From contig NZ_QOIN01000045.1 of assembly GCF_003323715.1 (NCBI RefSeq), positions 62,001-126,000 on the forward strand: 64,000 bases of DNA. The letters run 5' to 3'. Shown here one piece after another: positions 56,210 through 64,000 of the stretch. Both the position numbers and the translations under genes were made by a program. Positions within the stretch are counted from its first letter, which is position 1. Each line of letters starts with the position of its first letter. The DNA comes from Streptomyces diacarni. GTDB taxonomy: Bacteria > Actinomycetota > Actinomycetes > Streptomycetales > Streptomycetaceae. A model generated the notes under the pieces. The model was given only the letters and a program-made list of their open reading frames with translations, searched no databases and was not told the DNA's origin.

Positions 56210-57019
56210 TCAGCCCCTGCCGTGCCTCAGGGCCGGGTGCGCGCCGGCCGCGACCAGGTCGGAGACGGCCGTCTTGGGGTCCTTGCCGGTCACCAGGGAC
56301 TCCCCCACCAGCACGGCGTCGGCGCCCTCGTTCGCGTAGGCGATCAGGTCGTGGGGGCCGCGCACGCCGGACTCGGCGACCTTGACGACGTGGTCGGGGA
56401 TCTCCGGGGCGATGCGGGTGAAGTTGCCCCGGTCGACCTCGAGGGTCTTGAGGTTGCGCGCGTTGACACCGATGATCTTGGCTCCGGCGTCGAGGGCCCG
56501 CTCGGTCTCCTCCTCGTCGTGGACCTCGACCAGCGGCGTGAGCCCGATGGACTCGGCCCGCTCGATGAGGGAGACGAGCGCTTCTTGTTCGAGCGCGGCG
56601 ACGATCAGCAGGATGACGTCGGCACCGTGCGCGCGGGCCTCCCACAGCTGGTAGGAGGAGAAGATGAAGTCCTTGCGCAGCACCGGGATGTCCACGCGGG
56701 CGCGGACAGCCTCCAGGTCGGCGAGTGAGCCGCCGAAGCGGCGGCGTTCGGTGAGGACGGAGATGACGCCCGCGCCGCCCGCCTCGTAGTCGGCGGCGAG
56801 CCCGGCGGGGTCGGCGATGGCGGCGAGCGCGCCCTTGGAGGGGCTGGAGCGCTTGACCTCGCAGATCACCCGGACGCTGTCGCCCTTGAGCGCGGCGAGC
56901 CCGTCCTTGGCCTGGGGCGCTCGGGCGACACGCTCTTTGAGCTCGTCGAGGGTGACGCGCGCCTGCCGCTCGGCGAGGTCCTCACGTACGCCTTCGATGA
57001 TCTCGTTGAGCACACTCAC
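56210..57019 (-). CDS. trpC: Indole-3-glycerol phosphate synthase
   Basis: 269-residue TIM barrel. Catalytic lysine lies in [13 protein letters not shown] (~residue 53), with further motifs [39 protein letters not shown] and [21 protein letters not shown] binds phosphate. GTG 57019 is preceded by AAGGAGGT at ideal spacing. It forms indole-3-glycerol phosphate for TrpAB. Confidence 0.95.
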   Translation of the reverse strand: MSVLNEIIEGVREDLAERQARVTLDELKERVARAPQAKDGLAALKGDSVRVICEVKRSSPSKGALAAIADPAGLAADYEAGGAGVISVLTERRRFGGSLADLEAVRARVDIPVLRKDFIFSSYQLWEARAHGADVILLIVAALEQEALVSLIERAESIGLTPLVEVHDEEETERALDAGAKIIGVNARNLKTLEVDRGNFTRIAPEIPDHVVKVAESGVRGPHDLIAYANEGADAVLVGESLVTGKDPKTAVSDLVAAGAHPALRHGRG

Positions 57020-57229
57020 CGAGCGACCTCCTTGCTGGCTGGGTTTGGCTGGCTGACGGGGCCCTCTCCGGCGGACGAGGGTGGTCAGGTGGGGCACTGC
57101 GATGGTATCCGCCGGTGGACGGAGGTCTCGCATCCGGTTGCACCGAATCCCACATAGCGGACAAAACGAGGAGGGGTCCGCATTGCGGGTGACGGCCTCG
57201 TCACCAGGGGTCAGACGCGCCGGCGCGGC

Positions 57230-57649
57230 TCACGGGGTCAGCGCCGCCCCCAAGGGCGTGTTCCGGACAACCGTGAACGCCGCCAGCAGCACCCCCGCGG
57301 CCCAGGCGTGCCACACCCGGGGCCGCACCGGGAAGGCGAAGGGACGCGCCCCGGCGGCCCGGACGCTCCAGTACAGCCAGCCGAGAGCGAGGACGGCGAA
57401 GAGGAGCACGGCCGCCGCGTTCGCGCCCAGCGCGGTGGCCACGTCACCGTGCGCGACGGCGTGGGCGCTGCGCAGCCCGCCGCAGGCAGGACAGTAGAGC
57501 CCGGTGGCGGCCAGGAAGGGGCAGGGCGGGTAGTGCCCCGGCTGGTTCGGGTCGACGGCGGCGACATACACGAAGGCCGCGCCCACCGCGGCGAGGGAGC
57601 CGAGGGGCGCGGCCAGCCGCGGCACCGCGCCGGTCAGGCGGTGCCGCAC
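57230..57649 (-). CDS. DUF2752 membrane protein
   Basis: The 139-residue protein has the DUF2752 motif CPACGGLRSAHAVAHGDVATAL (~residues 53-74) and about three hydrophobic segments. Function unknown; in Streptomyces it lies between the HGxxPAAW protein and trpC. GTG 57649 is 23 bp past the upstream stop. Confidence 0.82.
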   Translation of the reverse strand: MRHRLTGAVPRLAAPLGSLAAVGAAFVYVAAVDPNQPGHYPPCPFLAATGLYCPACGGLRSAHAVAHGDVATALGANAAAVLLFAVLALGWLYWSVRAAGARPFAFPVRPRVWHAWAAGVLLAAFTVVRNTPLGAALTP

Positions 57650-57672
57650 CGTCGCGGCGTACTGCCGTTGCC

Positions 57673-57957
57673 TCAGGAGTGCGCCTTGGCGTGGGGCTCG
57701 TGGGTCCTGCGCGCCTCGTCGTGCTGCTGCTTGTGCGCCCGGGCCTGCTCGGCGTTCATGCCCTTCGACTTCGCCTGGCCCAGCCCCATCGCGCTCATGA
57801 CGCCGCCGACCACGGCGGCCAGCAGGAGAAGGGCCAGCCCGGCGATCACACCGGCAGGCTGCGCCATCACCGTGAAGACGGAGGCAACGCAGAAACCGAC
57901 GAAGGCGATGAGCACGCCGGTCCAGGCGGCCGGGGTGTGTCCGTGGCTGTGCGCCAT
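57673..57957 (-). CDS. HGxxPAAW-motif small membrane protein
   Basis: The 94-residue protein starts with the motif HSHGHTPAAW, followed by two helices (TGVLIAFVGFCVASVFTVMA, VIAGLALLLLAAVVGGVMSAMG) and a charged tail. The family is conserved next to trpE-trpC in actinobacteria. ATG 57957 is fixed by the motif. Function unknown. Confidence 0.85.
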   Translation of the reverse strand: MAHSHGHTPAAWTGVLIAFVGFCVASVFTVMAQPAGVIAGLALLLLAAVVGGVMSAMGLGQAKSKGMNAEQARAHKQQHDEARRTHEPHAKAHS

Positions 57958-58110
57958 GAATACTCCTTGAGTCACAACGTGAAAGAGGGCCACCGGGCCC
58001 GTTGCCTGCTCATTCTCCCCCTTCCACGCACCGGCGACAGCACGGGGGTCGCCCGTGCGGGCCACACGGGGTTCACCGGGCGTCCGCGCGCCCCTTCGGG
58101 CGCCCGTGGT

Positions 58111-58889
58111 TCAGGCGGTGCCGTGCGTGGGGTCCTCGCCGCGGTCCATGGCCTTCCACAGGTCCTCGGGGCGGTCGGGGTCGACCCGCTGCGCCCGGGT
58201 GGCCCGCTGCCGCAGGGGCACGCGCTCGTAGCGGGCGCTGCCCGACATGGAGGGCCAGGTCCGCCCGTAGCGCAGGGCGAGCAGGCCGGCGAGCAGCAGC
58301 AGCGCGCCGCCCGCGGCCGAGACGTAGGGCCAGGCGGTGACGTCGACGGCGCCGATCCCGCTGTCCGTCAGGCCGCTGGTCTTGGCCGCCTGCTCGGTCA
58401 GCGGCGCGGTGTCGTCCGCGCCCAGCAGCGCGGCGGCCATGACGGCGCCGCCGCAGACGGTGAGCAGCCCGGCGACGAGGTAGCGCCCCAGGCGGCGTAC
58501 GGCGAAGACGGCGAGGAGCGCGGCGAGGCCGACCAGGGCGAGCGCGCTGGGCAGGCCGGTGACGTCACCGCCCTCGGCGCTGACGGGGACCGTGCCCTGC
58601 GCGAACGCGGCGCTCGACTCGCTCCACGTCTGTCCCGCGGCGACCAGCGCGAGCGCGGCGCCCACCGCGCCGCACAGCAGCGCCGCCGCGAGCGCGACGC
58701 GGGGCGCGCGGGAGCGCGCGCCACCGGCGCCGGGGGCCGCGGTCCCGGTGTCGGGGGCCGCGGCCTCGGCCTCGGCGGCGGGAGTACCGGCGTCGGCCTC
58801 GGCCGCCGGGGTGCCGGTGCCGGCCTCAGCGGCCGGGGTGCCGGTGTCGGCCGGGTCCGTCTCGGCGTCCGGGGCGGGGGGTGGAGAAG

Positions 58890-58893
<4 letters not shown>
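58111..58893 (-). CDS. Trp biosynthesis-associated membrane protein (TIGR02234-type)
   Basis: The 260-residue protein has a disordered N-terminus with Thr/Pro/Ala/Glu repeats (GTPAAEA units) and four likely membrane helices ([25 protein letters not shown] to [13 protein letters not shown]). [10 protein letters not shown] and DVTAWPYV are typical of the family encoded with actinobacterial trp genes. GTG overlaps the trpE stop. Possibly a tryptophan or precursor transporter; unproved. Confidence 0.84.
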
Positions 58894-60407
<1,514 letters not shown>

Positions 60408-60444
60408 GGCCCCTCACCCTACTGGCAGGCGCGGCGCCTCCCGT

Positions 60445-60801
60445 TCAGCCGTGGGACAGCAGCACATCGGCGTCGAAGCACGTCCGCTCGCCGGTGTGGC
60501 AGGCGGCGCCGATCTGGTCGACCTTGAGCAGGACGGTGTCGGCGTCGCAGTCGAGTGCGACGGACCTGACCCGCTGCACGTGTCCCGAGGTGTCGCCCTT
60601 CACCCAGTACTCCTGCCTGCTGCGGCTCCAGTAGGTGGCACGCCCCGAGGTCAGGGTGCGGTGGAGCGCCTCGTCGTCCATCCACCCCAGCATCAGCACC
60701 TCCCCGGTGTCGTACTGCTGGGCGATCGCGGGGACGAGGCCGTCCGCGTCACGCTTGAGGCGGGCGGCGACGGCGGGGTCGAGGGAGCTGCGCTGGGACA
60801 T
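60445..60801 (-). CDS. hisI: Phosphoribosyl-AMP cyclohydrolase
   Basis: 118 residues, with metal residues in [26 protein letters not shown] (two Cys, Asp), and [24 protein letters not shown] upstream. It carries out the third step of histidine biosynthesis. ATG 60801 is the family start. It shares the trpE transcript, as in other Streptomyces. Confidence 0.94.
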   Translation of the reverse strand: MSQRSSLDPAVAARLKRDADGLVPAIAQQYDTGEVLMLGWMDDEALHRTLTSGRATYWSRSRQEYWVKGDTSGHVQRVRSVALDCDADTVLLKVDQIGAACHTGERTCFDADVLLSHG

Positions 60802-60911
60802 GGCTCCATTGTCGCGCACCCACCCTGTCCCGCACTCCCCGCGGCAGCGGCCGCGGACACGCCTCGCGCACAGCCGGGCACTCACCGCGTGCCCGCCGTA
60901 CCCTGGCGGAC

Positions 60912-61544
60912 ATGTCGACCCATGCGAAGCGAGAACGACTCCTTTTCGCCGATCTGTTGGAGACGCACGGCCCCGAGGCCCCCACGCTGTGCGAGGGCTG
61001 GCGCACCCGCGACCTGGCGGCGCACGTCGTCGTGCGGGAGCGCCGCAGCGACGCCGCGGGCGGTCTGCTGATCAAGCCGCTCGCCGCCCGGCTCGAACGG
61101 GTGCAGGCCGAGTTCGCCGCGAAGCCGTACGACGAGCTGATCCAGCTCATCCGCACCGGGCCGCCGCGGGTGTCGCCCTTCGCCCTCAAGCAGGTGGACG
61201 AGGCGGCGAACACGGTGGAGTTCTTCATCCACACCGAGGACATCCGCCGCGCGCAGCCCGACTGGGCGCCGCGCGAGCTGGACTCCGTGTTCGAGGACGC
61301 GCTGTGGCGCCGTCTGGAGACCGCGGCGCGGATGTACGGCCGCAAGTCCCCCGTCGGTCTCGTGCTGCGGCGGCCGAACGGGCAGACCGCCGTCGCCCAC
61401 CGCGGCACCCCCGTCGTCACGGGTGTGGGGGCCCCCTCGGAGCTGCTGCTGCTCGCCTCGGGCCGCCAGGAGCACGCCGACGTCGAGCTGGACGGCGAGA
61501 AGGAGGCCGTCGACCGCCTGCGCCAGGCGAAGCTCGGCATGTGA
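60912..61544 (+). CDS. TIGR03085-family metal-binding protein
   Basis: 210-residue DinB/maleylpyruvate isomerase-like protein: [38 protein letters not shown] and [14 protein letters not shown] place the three metal-binding histidines of the four-helix bundle. TIGR03085 members are actinobacterial and lack a proven function. The ATG follows a divergent hisI promoter gap. Confidence 0.84.
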   Translation: MSTHAKRERLLFADLLETHGPEAPTLCEGWRTRDLAAHVVVRERRSDAAGGLLIKPLAARLERVQAEFAAKPYDELIQLIRTGPPRVSPFALKQVDEAANTVEFFIHTEDIRRAQPDWAPRELDSVFEDALWRRLETAARMYGRKSPVGLVLRRPNGQTAVAHRGTPVVTGVGAPSELLLLASGRQEHADVELDGEKEAVDRLRQAKLGM

Positions 61545-61635
61545 AAGAACCCCGAGAGGCCAACCAGGGGCGGGGCAGGGGGAGTTCAGGGTCGCCCCCG
61601 ATGGAGGGACGGCCACGGCCCGGGAGCGTGGAGAC

Positions 61636-62865
61636 ATGTTCTCCTCGCCTTCTCGTCTCTCCCGCCGCCTCCCCTCCCGCAGAGCCCTGCTCACCGGTGT
61701 CGCCGGCGGCGCGGCGGCGGCCGCCGTCGGCACCCCGGCGCCGGGCGCCGTCGCCGCGCCACCCCCGGCCGGGGCGAGCGGTACGACGCTTCCGCCGCCC
61801 GTCGGGCGGGCGTTGCGCGCGGCGCTCGACGACCTGGCGCACCCCCGCTCGTCGGGCGCTCAGCTGCGCGTCAGCGGGTCGGCGGGCCGCTGGTACGGGA
61901 CCTCCGGCGTGGCGGATCCGGCCACCGGGCGGCCCATCGGGCTGAACGACAAGGTGCGCGCCGGCAGTGTGACCAAGGCGTTCGTGGCGACGGCGGCGTT
62001 GCAGCTCGCCGAGGAGGGACGGCTGGAGCTGCGCACCCCCGTCCGGGACCACCTGCCCGACCTGCTGCCGGAGCGGTTCGGCGCCGTCACCGTCGCGCAG
62101 CTGCTCGACCACACCAGCGGCCTGCCCGACCACGTGGGCCTTCCGGACATGAGCACGCCCGAGGCGGTGGTGCGGCACCGCTTCGACCGGTGGACCCCGC
62201 GGCAGATCGTGGAGACGGTCACCGGCGGTGAGCTGAAGTTCGCGCCGGGCACCGCACAGGAGTACCGCGGCATCAACTACGTGCTGGCCGCGCTGGTGAT
62301 CGAGCGCGTGACGGGGCACCCCTACGGCATCGAGATCCGCGACCGCGTTCTGCGTCCGCTGCGCCTGGGCCACACCTCCTTCCCCTCGGCGCAGGGGAAC
62401 GAGCGGCGGCTGCGCGGTCCGCACGTGCACGGCTGCCTGGAGATGAGCGACGGCTCGCTGGGGGACGTCACCGTATGCGACTCGTCCCGCTCGTGGGCGG
62501 ACGGCGAGATCGTCTCCAGCTCCGGCGATCTGCACCGCTTCCTGACGGCGCTCTTCTGCGGGGCGCTGCTGCCCGAGCGGCAGCTGCGGAAGATGTTCAC
62601 GCTGCCGCCTCGGCACGTGCGGATGGTCGACGGCAGCCCGGCCCGCTACAGCACCGGGCTGCAGACCGCCACCGTGAACGGCGTCACCCTGTGGGGCAAG
62701 ACCGGCGAGCGTTACGGCTACGCCACCGCCGTGTTCGCCACCTGTGACCAGCGGCTGCGGCTGGCGTGGACGTTCAGCCCCGTCGAGCTGGGGGCCGACC
62801 CGTCACCGATGAGCCAACGGATCGCCGAGGCGGCGACGGGGGCGCTGGCGGACGCACAGCGGTGA
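61636..62865 (+). CDS. Tat-exported serine hydrolase (D-Ala-D-Ala carboxypeptidase / class C beta-lactamase-like)
   Basis: 409 residues. N-terminal Tat-like signal (SRRLPSRRALLTGVAGGAAAAAVG) precedes a penicillin-binding fold: nucleophile and lysine in GSVTKAF, second motif YRGINYVLAAL where YSN is expected, and third motif WGKTG. The KTG and SxxK boxes are intact. It probably acts on cell-wall peptides or esters outside the membrane. Start at 61636 follows GTGGAGA. Confidence 0.82.
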   Translation: MFSSPSRLSRRLPSRRALLTGVAGGAAAAAVGTPAPGAVAAPPPAGASGTTLPPPVGRALRAALDDLAHPRSSGAQLRVSGSAGRWYGTSGVADPATGRPIGLNDKVRAGSVTKAFVATAALQLAEEGRLELRTPVRDHLPDLLPERFGAVTVAQLLDHTSGLPDHVGLPDMSTPEAVVRHRFDRWTPRQIVETVTGGELKFAPGTAQEYRGINYVLAALVIERVTGHPYGIEIRDRVLRPLRLGHTSFPSAQGNERRLRGPHVHGCLEMSDGSLGDVTVCDSSRSWADGEIVSSSGDLHRFLTALFCGALLPERQLRKMFTLPPRHVRMVDGSPARYSTGLQTATVNGVTLWGKTGERYGYATAVFATCDQRLRLAWTFSPVELGADPSPMSQRIAEAATGALADAQR

Positions 62866-62893
62866 CGGGTCCTGCGGGCGTGGCCTGTGGTGC

Positions 62894-63703
62894 TCACGGC
62901 TTGCGGCCGAGGCCGCCGTAGAGCGGGGAGAACGCGGTGGCGCCCGCGCCCTGCGCCTCGGGCCGCCACAGCGGGCACGAGACGAGGCCGGGCTCGACCA
63001 GCTCCAGGCCGTCCAGGAACCCGGCCACCTGCTCGGGGCTGCGCGGCCGGTAGGGCACGGCGCCGCTGCGGTTGTAGTCGGCCAGGCCCTTCACGTAGCG
63101 GGGGTCGGTGTCGGTGCCGTCGCGGACCGCCAGGTAGCTGCCGGAGGGCAGGGCTTCCACCAGCCGCCGCACGATCGAGATGGCCCCGTCGTAGTCGGCC
63201 ACGTGCGCCAGGATGCCCATGAGCATCACCGCGACGGGCCGGTCGAAGTCGAGGGTGCGGGCGGCCTGCCGCAGGATCGTCTCCGGGTCCTCGACGTCGG
63301 CCTCGATGTAGTCGGTGGCGCCCTCGGGGCTGCTGGTGAGCAGGGCGTTGGCGTGGGCGAGCACCAGGGGGTCGTTGTCGACGTAGACGATCCGGGACTC
63401 CGGGGCGGCCCGCTGGGCGACCTCGTGGGTGTTGTCGACGGTCGGCAGCCCCGTCCCGATGTCGAGGAACTGGCGGATGCCCGCCTCCTCGACCAGGTAG
63501 CGCACGGTGCGTCCGATGAAGTGCCGTCCGACGCGGGCGAGGGTCACGATGTCGGGGAAGACGGCCCGGATGCGTTCGCCCGCCTCGCGGTCGACCTCGT
63601 AGCAGTCCTTGCCGCCGGTCCAGTAGTCCCAGATCCGCGCCGAGTGCGGCACGGAGGAGTCGATCCGGTCCGCCCGGTCCGCCTTGCGAGAGGCATCCGC
63701 CAT
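62894..63703 (-). CDS. SAM-dependent methyltransferase, DUF574 / SAV2177 family (second copy)
   Basis: 269 residues, the same length as the copy at 791-1600. Family motifs: IWDYWTGGKDCYEVD, FLDIGTGLPTVDNTHEVAQ, IVYVDNDPLVLAHA, and DYIEADVEDPE. ATG 63703 has GGGAG seven bases upstream. Substrate unknown. Confidence 0.87.
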   Translation of the reverse strand: MADASRKADRADRIDSSVPHSARIWDYWTGGKDCYEVDREAGERIRAVFPDIVTLARVGRHFIGRTVRYLVEEAGIRQFLDIGTGLPTVDNTHEVAQRAAPESRIVYVDNDPLVLAHANALLTSSPEGATDYIEADVEDPETILRQAARTLDFDRPVAVMLMGILAHVADYDGAISIVRRLVEALPSGSYLAVRDGTDTDPRYVKGLADYNRSGAVPYRPRSPEQVAGFLDGLELVEPGLVSCPLWRPEAQGAGATAFSPLYGGLGRKP

Positions 63704-63769
63704 GAGTGAACTCCCGTTCGTCTGCGTTGCTGCCCCCAACCTATGCCGTCGACCGCGCGCTGTCGTGTG

Positions 63770-64000
63770 TCAACTGCCCGTTCTGGACGCCGTCGTCAGC
63801 CGCTCGGTCAGGATGTGCTGGAGTTCGCCGGCCGCGCGGGTCGGTGAGACGTCGCCGCGGTGGGCGACGGAGATGGTGCGGTGGAGCCCGGGGGACGCGA
63901 AGCGGGTGACCCGCAGCCCTGAGCGGGCCGCGACCATGCTGGGCACGACCGCCAGCCCGAGACCCGCCCGCACGAAGCCGAGCACGGCGTCCATCTCGCC
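63770..64000 (-). CDS. LysR-family regulator, C-terminal fragment (continues outside window)
   Basis: Only the last ~76 residues are in the window. MDAVLGFVRAGLGLAVVPSMVAARSGLRVTRFASPGLHRTISVAHR fits the LysR substrate-binding domain end, with GLGLAVVP as the family turn and a final helix (ELQHILTERL). The start lies beyond 64000; the N-terminal HTH is not visible, so the family call rests on the effector domain. Confidence 0.75.
   Translation of the reverse strand, partial: GEMDAVLGFVRAGLGLAVVPSMVAARSGLRVTRFASPGLHRTISVAHRGDVSPTRAAGELQHILTERLTTASRTGS

Overview
The window is very high-GC actinobacterial DNA with GTG starts, dense ATGA/GTGA start-stop overlaps and G/C-ending codons. Gene content and order point to Streptomyces or a close relative: trpE, a Trp-associated membrane protein, an HGxxPAAW protein, DUF2752, trpC, trpM, trpB, trpA, then a DsbA-like protein and lgt, with gltB-gltD on the same strand. 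As I recall it, this is the order around SCO2025-SCO2043 of S. coelicolor. Two DUF574 (SAV2177-type) methyltransferases of equal length sit near the two ends. I see no tRNA, rRNA, CRISPR array or insertion sequence.

Layout. 1-1600: a partial pentapeptide-repeat protein and a methyltransferase. 1910-5273: a molybdate locus (HTH/TOBE protein, ModA, fused ModB-ModC permease-ATPase). 5426-11247: a compact hydroxyproline (or related D-imino acid) catabolic operon with its own XRE-cupin regulator; near-identical 18-bp palindromes precede the regulator and the operon. 11267-12484: a hypothetical protein and an HD phosphohydrolase. 12726-18783: an accessory block of somewhat relaxed codon use, with a SARP regulator convergent to a three-gene operon: a 24-residue peptide, a TPR protein and a 1184-residue double ABC exporter. 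19080-20490: alpha/beta hydrolase plus TetR. 20753-22467: an overlapping lipoprotein/secreted protein pair. 22578-28653: gltBD.

29117-31749: two adjacent cytochrome P450 genes, the first lacking the K-helix ExxR arginine (CYP157-like), the second CYP154-like. 32059-43826: a LacI-controlled, largely start-stop-coupled operon encoding a carbohydrate-type ABC importer, four consecutive and divergent ADP-ribosylglycohydrolase-family proteins, a class III CoA transferase and a CitE-like lyase. I read it as an uncharacterised catabolic pathway in which imported glycosides or ribosides are hydrolysed and the released acid is activated with CoA and cleaved. 43859-51613: a VIT/CCC1 transporter and a complete Mnh/Mrp cation/proton antiporter operon with a fused MnhA-MnhB. 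51718-60801: lgt, the DsbA-like gene, the trp genes and hisI. 60912-64000: a TIGR03085 protein, a Tat-type serine hydrolase, the second DUF574 methyltransferase and a truncated LysR regulator.

The best candidates for undescribed systems are the four-glycohydrolase/CoA operon and the SARP, mini-peptide, TPR and asymmetric ABC exporter locus. Functions are inferred from motifs and context; no database search was possible.
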